DNA from: Sarcocystis neurona
Lineage: Eukaryota > Apicomplexa > Conoidasida > Eucoccidiorida > Sarcocystidae
DNA: 64,000 nucleotides
Direction: 5' to 3'
Assembly: GCA_000727475.1 (NCBI GenBank)
Contig: KL647310.1
Location: 1,373,225 to 1,437,224, forward strand
The translations under genes were made by a program, and so were the position numbers. The notes beneath the pieces are model-generated. The model searched no databases, was not told where the DNA came from, and saw only the letters and a list, made by a program, of their open reading frames with translations. Shown piece by piece: positions 11,601 through 23,019 of this stretch. The number at the start of each line of letters is the position of its first letter. Position 1 is the stretch's first letter.

Positions 11601-14600
11601 CGCGAAGGCTCTGCATTAAATAACATGCACACATCACCAATGTCAACGCGTAAATCTGAGCACCCCAACAACCAGCAGACCCTTCGCTCACTTCCTACAA
11701 AAGCGCCACGTCGCTGAGCCCCTCACGGTTTGGGTTCGCCAGACTGTGTAGGTAACAACATACGTGGCTTCTTTTTCTGGTTACGTAAGGTTAAGCGCGT
11801 GATATGTACACCCACGTGTATCGACCCGCAAAAACATACATGCTGCACCCTTCTGCGGTACTCGCGTCACTTTCGTTCTGTTGAGTGACGCTGTTGTTCA
11901 ATAGTGAATCGTGTTTGCCTTGGCTCGCGTTGCAGTGCATACAGCGAATGTCCTCCTCCGCACTGTAAAAGCTCCAACGCGTAAGATCAAATTGGATTTC
12001 AAATATATCGCTGTGTGCACGCGTGCCACCCTGAAGACAGCCAAAAGGACACTCCGGCCGACGTCTTGTCGCGTTCACTCCTGGGTGTGTTGCCCTTTTT
12101 CTAACGCCGGCGGAACGTTTCTGCAATTTATGCAGCACTGCTTCCTTTGTCGCAGTTCTTCTAAGCAAGAAGCAATGCAGTCCTCTTGTAGAGGCCGGTA
12201 CGTTGTTGATTGAGTAGCCGGCGTCTCATCACAATCATTCCGCACCTTGCAGTTGTATTGCGCACGTATTCATCCGGATGATCGATATCAGGTCGCATGG
12301 TGGCAATCATCGTCGCAAGACCTGCAGCTTTTGCCAAATTCGAGATAATTTCTCTGCCCTCTATGCGCGCGTAGTAATCTTCGTCAATAAGTAGCGGCTC
12401 GATGACGACGAGGATTTTGTGTACGTATGGCCGCACAGCGTCATCTAGTCGGTAAAGCACGCGATCGATGACTTTCACTAGCAGATGCCGCTCCTAAGAA
12501 GGGACCCGCAGCAAAGCAAACTGCCCACAAGGCTTGCGACACCATTACCAGCACGGACAGCGTAGCAGCTTAAAACACGTACAGCTGCACGGATCTCACG
12601 CAAATGTCACGACACCACAGTCAGAAAGAAGAACGCATTTTTCTTGCGTCAACCAACTGCGACCTCTTGTTCAGGTCCAGCGACGTCCGTGCGCTCCTGA
12701 AGAAGTCGAACTCACGAATGACCAGAAGATGTAGACCTGTTCAAGGATATCGGTTCACACTTCTAGGCACGAGCGCAGTGAGTGTTTCGTGAAAGCGTAG
12801 CTGACATCGTGCCCAAAATTTCACAGATCACCACTAGACGCTGACGGCCGCGGCCGCGCCACGCCAATTCGTTCAACCCGCGCCAGGCATCGGAACCACA
12901 AGCCGTACTCATAAAACACTGTTTTTCAACAGTGACACATTACATGAGTACACGTACGTGCAGGCGTCCGTCTTCATCTTGGCACAGAGCTTGAGCTCAA
13001 CTTGCGTACATGCGAGCGGAAGTAGCCGCACCTACACCTAACATGGCAGGGCAACCCGCCAAGCGTGGGGCCGTGCGTCCTTGCATGATACGTCGACGAA
13101 CAGTTGGATCTGCTTTATTAGGACGCCACACCGCCACGAGGGTGCTCACCTCATCCAGGACGTGTTAAACGTATGCATCGCTCAACTGTGTATCTGTCGG
13201 GAGTGTGGCAGCAGAGTGGGATCTGCGCGTCTCCCTTCTTGACCTGCAGACGCCGGAGCAACCCCATTACCTGATCTTCCAGCGTGCTCTGCATCATCAA
13301 CGGGAGGATCTGGTTGAAGAGCGCGGCGGCGCCAAACTCCTTGGCTTTCTCCGTGAGTGTGCGCAGCGCGGACCGGCGCAGCGGCGGAGTGCCATTCTTA
13401 ATTTTTAGTAACAGCAACTGGATCTTCCTTTCTTTCACCTCCTGCATCGAGGCAACATCGCAGCTCTTCGAAATGCACACTCGTAGTTACGCTACTGGCG
13501 CCGGTTCTGCCCTTTCCTCACAATCACAGAAACTGTCCCTGCCCTTAGCTTTGATCGAGACATGCAGCCCCCTACGAGGTTCTCTACAGCGAAGGCAATG
13601 GAGATGCGTTCTCCACCTCCTCAAGTTCACAGCAAAATGCAAACTCGGAGACACTGCTGTCGATGTAGATATCAAATACGGTCATCTACTGAATATCCCA
13701 GCAGGCACGAACTTTACAGCGTTCAACACGAAGACCAACCAGCTCCGTGCCCACCCAATCGCACGTGACAGGCACCACGAACAGTTGCAGAACAGCCTGT
13801 GCAACGGGACGCACCACATATGCAGCTGCATGCCATGGGTAGATACCGCCACATGTCCGACGTCTGCCAAAGTTAACATAGCCGAGTGGAGCCGTACCTC
13901 TTGCGTCATGAGTCCTTCATCCTTATCTTCGAACAGCTTGGCAAAGAACTGATAGTCCTCCGCCTTCATGGTGACACCGCCACCCTCTGCTGTCAGCTGA
14001 CCTCCTATGCCGCCTCCTCCGGCTGCTGCAAGACCTCCGAAGCCTGCTGCTGCTGCAGAGAGTCCACCTTCCTCGGGCATCGTGTAGAGAGGCGTTATGC
14101 CTACAGGTGTGGGCGTAGCAGCAACGCCCGGCGTCGACGCCGCAGCCTGCTGCCGCGCGCGCGCCGCTGCTGCAGCGGAGGAAAGAGGCGGATTGTAGTC
14201 CGCAGGCGGCGGCACAATCTCGTAGCCTTCCTTCGGCAACAGACAATCCAGTTCTTCGTCAGTGAGATAGCGCGAACGCTCGTCCAACTCCTGCTGCATG
14301 CGCAGCTGCAACAGCTGCTCTGCCGTTGACAGCGGCGTGCCAGGCGTTAGCGGCGTCGCCCCTGCGATTCCTGACACGCACGCGACAGTGGGAGAACATT
14401 GGTGGCACGCACACGCACAACTTAGCTGCTTTCTTTTTGTTGACTGTTTTAAAAGTGCAGTTTGGCGACAAGTTCGTCCACTGAACGAGCGGGTCAAGGT
14501 ACTTACGCACAACATGCGAACACAAGCGCAGGCAAACGTGTACATGTGCAAATATGCATATATATATATATATACACGTGGAAGCACACGTAGTTACAAA

Positions 14601-17600
14601 AAATACACTAGTCAGCACGGCAAGGTGTACCCGATTAAGGATACCTGAGGAAAAGGCATTCGTCGTGGCTAAACGTCTCACCGACCTCATCTGGTACAAA
14701 CCATTTAAGATGTCCTCCAAAGACATGTGCTCGCCATTGTTCTTTCCCACGGAAGCTACGACTGTACCTCTTCGCGACGATGCACACTCTCTGCACGGGA
14801 CGCGTATGACCCGCGCGACGTACGCGTACACGTCCCGCCTACAGAGTTGGCATTTGTTCATTCCAACCAAAGAGGTATGTAAAAAGGCACAGGTGGATAC
14901 CTCCGTTTACTACTGTGAACTCAAACAAAGAGAGTGCTATGCGCAAAGACACCCCTTTCCTTCGTTTCTGTCCCGTTCAGATCAAGAACACCACGTTCGG
15001 TTCCGTCGTGGAAACTGGACGCCCTTCCACTTCTTAAATTTGTACTGCCTTGGTGCTTCTTCTTCACCTCTTTCTTTTCCAAAGCTCCCCCCCTTTGTGT
15101 ACTCGTATCCACTCCTCCTGTTCCCCTGTTCTCTATCCTGATTCGAGTTGTTGACGTCGCCGATTTTTCTTCTTCGCCCTGCCTGTTCCCCCTGCCACAG
15201 CTCGTTCAATTCCTGCACTCGTTGCATCGTCGCCTCTCCTTCGTTCGCGTGCTTCCTCTTCCTCCACTCAAACCCCCACCGACCCTGCCTCCGTCGAGGT
15301 CTACTACCCCTCATCAGCGACAGAAGTCTCCTGTTTTTCTCTCCCTTCACGGTACATCTTCCTATCTATGTGAGTCAGACAATTTTCTCGTTCCCCCTGT
15401 ACCAGGTTCCTCTCCAGCGGTAAACGACAGTGTGTCCCTATTACCTAATCTTGTAACGTGTATACTCCTCACCACTTGCTGGTTTTGTCACGGCTGTATC
15501 AAAACGTGGATAGCCCTACACTTCTTCTTCCGTCTTCCAATACACGACCTTTTACGTGACGCAGATTGGCCCTTTATGGCCCAGTAGAACTGATTCGTAT
15601 CCAGGTTTTCTCTAAACTTCCTGTCCTCCCTGTTCCCCCCTTCAGCTGTTTGCGCGTACCAGTGACAGCGAGAGGCGTGATGCCTGGTGTCAGCTGATTC
15701 GTCATGGCGCCTGTGTCTTTGCCAGGAGTCAGGCCAGCACCGGGTCCTGATGTCATCGGAGTGGATGGTGCTCCTCCTGGTGTTAACAGCAGGCCTGCGG
15801 CAGCTGCTGCAGCAGCGTCACCGTCAGTGCTGCCGCCTGCGACAAGCACGGGTGTCGCATCCCACCGGCTGCGCTTGCGGGCCCCTCCAATCAGGGGTGT
15901 CTGAGAGCCAGCAGCTCCTCCGACTAGCGGCGTCAAGCTGCCTACACTGCCTGCGCCCGCTCCCCCGCTGCCGACAACCGGGGTACCACCGCCAACCCCC
16001 GGCATCATCATCGGCGTCGACGCCTGGTTCAAGTCCGGCGTTGCTCCCCACTGACCCGGTGTTGGCGTTTCCTGAAGACAGATGAACCTCATGGCCGCCC
16101 CAGGAAATGCACCAGGGCTCGGGGGCGAGATTGCACTCAAATAGGACGGGCACAGGCAAAAAACACTCGACCATACAGGGGCACTACGGGCAGCTACCAC
16201 GGCCGACACTCGCCGCCTACAGGAAGGGGAGCACAGCTGTGGCAGCACCACAACCGCAGGACGCACGAAAAGTAGTACACGCGATCGCAACAGCAGCGCT
16301 GCACACGAAGGATACGAAGCCATACAGCCGGGCCACACACTGAAGAGACATACCAGCGTGGCGGCACAGCAATAAACACTTGTTACGGCACACACATCCT
16401 ATGCACGAATTCGGCAACAAACGGGGAAGAATCCGAAAGCATTACTAACAACCTGTAGCAGGGAATCACGAAGGGAGAGACGAGCGGGACGTCCCCTTCG
16501 CGATGGCACAGATCTGCACCACTTGTGTCAGGGACGAGCTCGACTGCGACTGCGTAAAAAACCAGCGGCACAGCGGTCGCCGCCACTCCACTCGAAAAAG
16601 GTGGGGAAGTGCAAACTGCGCAAGGCGCCTCGACTGCAGCAGAACGAGCTCGCACAGAAGCGAGCGCGCAACACAAAAAGCTGAAACTGTCTCTTCGCAG
16701 CAACGAAACACAGCCACACAATGGGCAAGATGATGCAGCAGCGGGTCTTGGAACGGAACCATCACAGCGGTAAGCGCAACGCGCAGAACATACGAGGCGT
16801 TCCTCCGTAGCAACGTACCCGGACCTTAAATAAAGAACTTTTCTTGTACGTGAACTCGCACACCCCGAGGCAATGTCCTTGAGAGTATAGCCGTATGCGG
16901 ACGCACGTGCCTCGTATACAGAACTACGTTCATTATGTTTGCCTGTTGATACATCTCTCGATACACATATTGCGTGCACCTGCGTACACTAAAGAATGGC
17001 GACCTTGGCTCCTACAACGTATACACACGAAACAAGGACACAAAGAGCGTACCTGTCCGGTACCACCGATAGTTGGGGTGGCGTCCCAGCGGCTCTTCTT
17101 TTTCGGAATAACGCCAGCAGCGCCTGCAGCAGCAGTGGCGGCAGCGTCCTGTTCTCCTCCAGCGGCAACAAGCGGAGTCTCTCCCCATGCTCCCCCCGGA
17201 GTCTGTCCTCCACCTTGCAATGGAGTATCCCACCGACTAACAAGTGCTGCGGCAGCAGCGGAGACAGCGCCTCCATCCGCCACCCCCCTGCCCGCGCCTG
17301 CTGTTGCTCCTTTTCCAACGCCAGCTGTCGCAGCGTTTCTGTCGCCACCAGCAGCCCGCGCCTTGGCTCTGGCGATTTCAAGTCTCTCGGCCTCGGTGAG
17401 CTGCGCACGTCCGTCCAAACTGTCCTCTACACCTCCTGTGCTGCTGTCCCATCGGCGCCGCTTCTTTTCGCCGCCTGGCGTCAGTACGCCTCCCCCGGAC
17501 ACGGCTGCAGCTGCCGCTGCTTTCAACTGCTGTTGCTGCAGCTGACGCTGTAACTCCGCTTCCTCTTGCATCTTTCGAATCTGACGCACCGCCATCTGCT

Positions 17601-18249
17601 TCTCGCGATCCAGCTGCTGCTCAAGCATAACATCTGCGTATGTCCGTGCACCCCCCTCTCCTGAAATTGCGCCCCCCCCTTCACTGCCTGAGCCAACTCC
17701 ACCATTAGCTTCCTTCTCGGCTCCATCGGAAAAAGGATCTGCCCGCTCAGGGGATAATGCCCTCTGAAACCTCTGCCGCCTATACAAATCCTCCCTTGCA
17801 GCTATCGACTTATCCACGCCAACGCCAGCCTCTCTATCTTGCACGTTCAGCACTCCTCGATCTGTCGTAGCCAACAGCATGCGCTCACGCTCGGCCAAAC
17901 GTGCAGGGTCCTCTGATCTGTTAGTCCCACCGCCCCGACCCGCCGCACCTCCTGCACCGCTGGCTGCTCCCGCTCCCCCACGGCCAGCTGCTGCGGCGCT
18001 GCTGTTGGTAGTGCCATCTTGCTGCGCTCCAGACACCAGCGGTGTCTCTGCATCTATTTCGGTCACGTAGTGAGCTGCAGGCGTTTCCCCGTACAAATGT
18101 GCGTCGAAAGCAACCCCCGCGCTGTCGGTGGGGGCAGCAGTCGAAGACGCAGTCGCCGCGGTACCGCCATCCCGCCAGTGACCCGCTCCTGCCACTGCTC
18201 CTGCAGCGGAGCCGCCATTGCGCGCTCCCTCTGCGCTGCGACTCTCCAT
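5667..18249 (-). CDS. SF3B1: Splicing factor 3B subunit 1 (SF3b155), 12 exons
   Basis: HEAT-repeat core of the SF3b complex in U2 snRNP, which clamps the branch-point helix. Exons in transcript order: 18249-17053, 16071-15660, 14370-13898, 13441-13271, 12493-12246, 11610-11102, 9745-9550, 9207-8835, 8194-7567, 6658-6567, 6272-6177, 5801-5667. All phases close, giving 1,509 aa (human 1,304). The ATG at 18249 has a strong GGCCATGG context. Residues 1-560 or so are Ala/Gly/Ser/Thr-rich with several [11 protein letters not shown] motifs, which in the family are U2AF-ligand motifs and TP phosphosites. Next comes [19 protein letters not shown], matching the SF3B6-binding neighbourhood. The HEAT domain runs from [18 protein letters not shown] to the C-terminus RDELLYVI and aligns almost without gaps to human. 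The Lys corresponding to human K700 ([11 protein letters not shown]) and the Arg in ERQLRLCTT near the pladienolide pocket are kept. The intron 9549-9208 is GC-AG. Confidence 0.97.
9208..9549 (-). other. GC-AG intron within SF3B1
   Basis: The exon ends CCCTTTAG at 9550 and the intron begins GCAAGT, the usual context for a GC donor. The acceptor is GATGTAG with the next exon at 9207. Joining AG to GAAGGTA gives Arg-Lys-Val, matching the conserved human Arg-Lys at this point. The alternative, donor GTCTGG at 9545 with an AAG acceptor, is weaker on both sides and changes the conserved Lys. Confidence 0.7.
14940..15360. repeat. Pyrimidine-rich tract inside an SF3B1 intron
   Basis: About 400 bp in the intron 15659-14371 are strongly C/T-rich on the plus strand, hence purine-rich in the SF3B1 transcript. 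This composition alone creates long Pro/Ser/Leu-rich open frames on the plus strand. It is read here as intronic low-complexity sequence. Confidence 0.5.
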
Positions 18250-19017
18250 GGCCACTACAGAAAGTTTCACACAGAACCCCTGCAGGCAACTGCGGCTGAG
18301 CAAAAAGTGCGCGATGCCTCCTGTTGCCCCCGTTAGACTTGCTGCTGTACGTCGCTGCAGTGGCTCCTGTAGCGTGCAGTGTTACAATAGCAAGATCCAG
18401 AACATGGCCCCTTTTCCCTCACAAAGAAGGGCCACCTAAATCCAACTCCCACTACAGCAGACAAAAGTCCAACGAAGTCATTTTTTGTCAGGGAAGCAGA
18501 ACGTTGCCTGTTCGGACACAAGCGACGTTTTGTGTGCGGTCACACACGTTCACATGCGGACAGAAAAAGATCTGAAAACGAAGACGGGTGTCACCAATGC
18601 AGCAGCGACCGCATGTATCCAAAACGATGAAGCAACATCAGACACCCGCAGAGAGGTATACTAATGGAGGCAGGGAATCACGTAAAACGGCAGGAGTTGT
18701 ATGGATTGCAGCAGCTACAGCAGCCGCGTCTCTCGATGTTGTGGCGCCCGGAATGTGACCATCGAGTCGCGCAGAAGATGAAGGGCCAAGAAAACTTTCG
18801 TATTCATCTCCCGAACGGAGGGGCATCAAAAGAAGCAGTACGTTTACTCTTGACAACGTTAGACATGTCTGGGAGTACCTGCAGGAGGAGGCCCCTGAGC
18901 CCTTTTCTTGGAGAAGAAAAGAATGCAATGTTGGATTAGGCAGCGACGGCGGTACTGGTACAGGCAGGTGGACGAGGACGTGTAGAGCTCGACCTAAACC
19001 GAAGTCAGTATCACGCG

Positions 19018-19120
19018 TTCTGCTGCAATCTCTTGAAGTATTTGCCGAGCTCCGTTCCACGGCACGCGTGTTCTGCTGCAGTCTCTTAAAATATTTGCCG
19101 AGTTCCGTGTCACCCGACAG
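19018..19120. repeat. 53-bp tandem duplication
   Basis: Two imperfect copies begin TTCTGCTGCA at 19018 and 19071, followed by near-identical TCTTGAAGTATTTGCCGAG and TCTTAAAATATTTGCCGAG. On the minus strand both copies read GKYFKRLQQN in one frame, so a duplicated short exon segment is possible, but no gene model could be built around it. Confidence 0.6.
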
Positions 19121-19703
19121 TACGCCAGAAAAGTGTCTCTCCAGGGCAATTAGCACGACAGCGGCTCGAGCGACGCTTCAAACTTAAAGAACAGTATCAC
19201 TTACGACTTTCGACGGGGAGGGGAAGGTCCTATGTAAGCAGACTACGCGTACTGACGTGAGGTACTCGATGCTTCTAGGACATGAACAAAATCAAACGCT
19301 CAACCAAGATTCTACAAAAAAATCTCAAGATGGAAACCACATAACGAACCACTGGACTGCCGAAGCGGTGAAAGTAGCTGGTTGACACGCACGGGTGTTG
19401 GGGGGATATCCCGCAGAGAGGTGGGTATACGTATATATGTACATATTTGCCGCTTCTTCGTCACCGCGCGCCCCACCTTAAAGAAAAAAGACATCGAAGC
19501 AGTACAGAAGGCGGGGAAAACAAAACCCGAATGTACGCGCTCTGTTGGTTCAGGGAGCCACACTGCAGACCTCCTCCTCTTCGTTGCTGTTCCGACTACA
19601 GCTGCTTTCTTCCTTTTCCGGAGGAGGCCGAACTCACACACCGCTCCTGTCGCTGCGAGTGACGCTGGGATTGGTTGACCGCAACAGAGACTGTTAAATC
19701 CTC

Positions 19704-21400
19704 TTAGATGTACAAAAAAGCAAACTTCAGCGTACCAAAGGAGAGTCGAGGGAGGGAAAATAACGTCCGTGCTGCCGCTGCGCCGCTCTCTGTCACCGGC
19801 TGCGGCATAAAACGCTCACGGAACCACAGGAGCTCAGTGGTTACGGCTTCTTTCTGCGTCCTCCCCTCCGATGTCTTCTGTATTACTCTTTCGCAATGCC
19901 ATTCTTCGCCGCTAGTGTGTCTGCAGGACACTTTCTGGTGGAGGACGCCCCCGCCGGTCACGCTGGCTGCTGATGCTGGTATGCTGGTCCTGCTACGTGT
20001 GCTGTAGCTGCTGGTGCCACTACAACGGTTGCTGCACGTGCCTGATGCCCCAGCCCTGTGGAGTGCCGTTCCACGCAGTCCCGCTTCATCCGCTGCTGCC
20101 ACTCTGCTCCCGGCTCAGCTAGTAGTGCTATATAGTACCAAGGAACGCGAATATAGCGATCGCAAAGCTACTGCGCTCTAGAAGTTGTGCGCGGTTGTCC
20201 GTGGCCTACCGTCATCCACAGACCCCAACAGGGAGGGAGCGCGGACTGCCGGTGCTGCTCTCTGACTCGCGGTGCAGCAACTTGGCTACATGGAGGGATC
20301 CAATACGGAGGTCCAGTGGAAACGCAGAGCCCCATAGCAGTCTCCAACGATCGCGGCAAAGGCAGCCGACGAAGAGCGCAAGCATCTCTTGCCACCAAAG
20401 AAGGGAAAAGCGCCGCAAAACGGTATGGCACCAGCTGAACCGTGAGTAGTGCACCGGTGGCTGCACTTCCTGCAACTGCATCGGGAGCTGCATGCACTGG
20501 CATAGCAGGCGACTCAGTCGATACCCCTACCTAAGGCTCCGCCACGTGTGTGGTGATGCTGGTGAAGCTGCTCCTCTCGCGAAATTACACCGACGAACGC
20601 TTGAAAGCCTGCTGTCGATGCCTGCCCCACTACCACCTGAGTGCTGCCAACTGTGCCCCCGCCCCGTACAGCTGCCGAGTAGCCAGGCAGGCGAGAGTAC
20701 AATTGTAGATGCAGTGGGGTTACATGTTAGTAGCTCGCGGGGATTTTTCTTTGCGCACACACGTGTGAGGATGCGCGCCCTGCTGCGCAACCGGGGGTTG
20801 ACGTCGTATCAGTGCGGCAGAACCGATATCAGTTCAAGTTAGGTGAGACGTGCACCATGTAATAAGCTACTCCCACGGCACTGCGTCGTTGTGGGGGCTG
20901 CTGTGGAGTAACTGCCACAGAAAACGTGCCATGCTTTCCTCACAGTCGTTGCGGCTCGATTGCGCCTTCGCAGTACAGTAGCGTGGAGGGCCAGCTTTGT
21001 TGGGGCTCTCTGGATGACCGTTGATGTAGGGGCACATACAAGCATAAACATACTGTATGCACGCTGACACGTGTAGAGGGAGGGTGCCTCCCGAACAAGA
21101 AAACGACCACACCAGCGAATACAGTGAAAGGGTAGCAACACACCAGCAGCACCAGCAGACAATAGACGGTATAACGACATTTACACGGCGGTGTTTCTCG
21201 TTAGATGCAAACCTTAAATACCTGAGCGTTATCGTGTGTCTTTTGTACCAGATTCCGTGGCTCTACTGCAAGCGTCACGAGGCAGTTGTGCCTCGTGAGA
21301 GACGTGCTGCGGTGGTGACATCGCTGCTAGTGGCCATGGCGTGCGCCACTTTCGCCACGCACGCTGCTGCTGTCCGGCGAAGCAGCGGCGGATCGTCCAT
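19704..21400 (-). other. Possible low-complexity gene, exons unresolved
   Basis: Several minus-strand frames in this stretch are Ala/Gly/Thr/Val/Gln-rich in the style of the other proteins here. One from about 20530 to 20168 follows a possible CTTAG acceptor and reads GVSTESPAMPVHAAPDAV. Another at about 20702-20514 contains GQASTAGFQAFVG. An ATG near 21400 opens MDDPPLLRRTAAACVAKVAH. I could not link them in phase and no family is recognised. CAG-rich non-coding DNA is an equally good explanation. Confidence 0.2.
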
Positions 21401-23019
21401 AGTAAGGAGCCAACTCTAGTAAGCGCTACTTCCTTTCCTCACTCGGCCCTCTTCCCTTTATTAGGGGCCTTACAAAAGTTTCCTTGTTTGGTGACTAATT
21501 ACTACTCACGTATCTGTAATGCTTGTGTGCAACTAAAGTCCGCAAAAGCGGGTCGTGATCTCTCTGTTCTTTTACACATGTACGTGGATGGATGGATGGA
21601 TATGTTGAAAACATACTATCTTTCGCAGAGGGGTAGGCAATGCCACTCAGGAGCAGTGGCCATCACGTCTCACGTGCATCTTGCTGTTTTTCCGTCTCCT
21701 CCATCTGAAGGAACAAATCTGTCGCAGTGCGGCATCCAGACGTTTGACAAGCTACGTGGGTCAGCAGCAACAAACAACATCATGCAACAGCAGTTAGCAG
21801 CGAGCACCACCAGGTAGCACCAAGCAGGCGGGGGCAGCAGCACGCAGCAATGAGCAGCATGAGAGAGTTAAGCTGGTTGTTAAACGTCTCAAGGGGAAAC
21901 TCTATGATCTGTGATGGTGCACCCTGACGGATTCGCTCACTTCTCGGCAGCAAAGGGATGCAAACCAGCGCGGTTGCTAAAACCTGCTCACCGACATCTT
22001 CCGTTCACTTCGACTTCCTCAACAGCGCTGCAGCTCTGCTGACCGTCTTTGCCAAGTCCCACGTGACCGACGAATAACTGCTTTCATGAAGGGTTCTGCG
22101 AAGTGACGCTCGACGGTACTGCAGCGATACAAAAGTTCACCAGCTGGGTGTACAGCGACTGTGAGTGGCAAACCGTGGAAGGCGCTGTGAAATGCTGCTC
22201 GTCGTGACAGCATGTGATTACCTTTGCCTGCTTTCCTCGCTGACTCCATCTGTTCAGGCGGACTCGTGCGTAGAGACACGAAACCTCTCGTATGCGTGTA
22301 AGATGCACTTGCGTGGAGCACGTGCACATCTAGCGGAACTTTAGCCATCGTCTGTTGACAGTCGGGGCCTTTTTCTCATCGTGCACCGCTCTCCCCCCGC
22401 TTCTTCCCGCTGCGTGTTTCTTTCGCAACACCCCAGGAGCAGTTGAGCGGGCAGACGCGTCCCCGTGTGCGGTAACTCGATGTCTGACACGTCGCGCTTC
22501 GGCATCCTGCATATTTCTGCTTCCTTTTTCCACCATCTGATAACAGATTCAGGTCAGGACTGTGCCAACGGATGGTTAAAGCTCGGGGCAGCGGGGACAC
22601 ATGTGCGGCAGCCGCGGTAGCCAGAAAAAGAACCTTCGACAAGGCCGGCACACATGAACGCGAACGGCTGGCCGCGGACTTCTAAACACAGCCTGAGAGC
22701 CAGCAGGAACAAACTTCGAGCCGGCAGCTGCCAGTGAGAGGAACATGCACAGCAACAGGGTGGTGGAGTAGGGGTAAAAGGAGCAGTGGTACGGAAGGCA
22801 TGCAGTTGTCCGTTGATCCAGTAGCTCGACGTACATAGCAGATTTCGTTTAGTACGGAAGATACTTCAACACGCGGGTTCGGGCATGTTACCCCATGACC
22901 CTCTTTGGGCATGAAGAATAGGCGCTGCAGCAGAACTGCGTCACCGACGACTGTTTGCAGGCGGCCGGGCCTGCCGCTATTGGCGCTATTTTACAAAAAG
23001 CACATCCTTGTATGGTAAG

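Larger units (their letters stand above)
18250..23019. other. Long divergent spacer between SF3B1 and the PGAM-family gene
   Basis: Two divergent genes start at its ends, so both promoters lie here. It contains CAG/GCA-rich stretches, a 53-bp tandem duplication near 19018-19120, a TGGA microsatellite at about 21586-21601, and coding-like low-complexity stretches on the minus strand near 19.7-21.4 kb, listed separately. No recognisable domain was found. Confidence 0.4.

Noticed and set aside
13886..14329. Plus-strand frame of about 147 codons, Cys/Arg-rich
   Set aside because: It is the exact antisense of the SF3B1 exon 13898-14370, which is confirmed by conserved protein sequence.
14934..15587. 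Plus-strand frame of about 217 codons, Pro/Ser/Leu-rich
   Set aside because: It arises from a pyrimidine-rich tract in an SF3B1 intron; no motif or splice context supports it.
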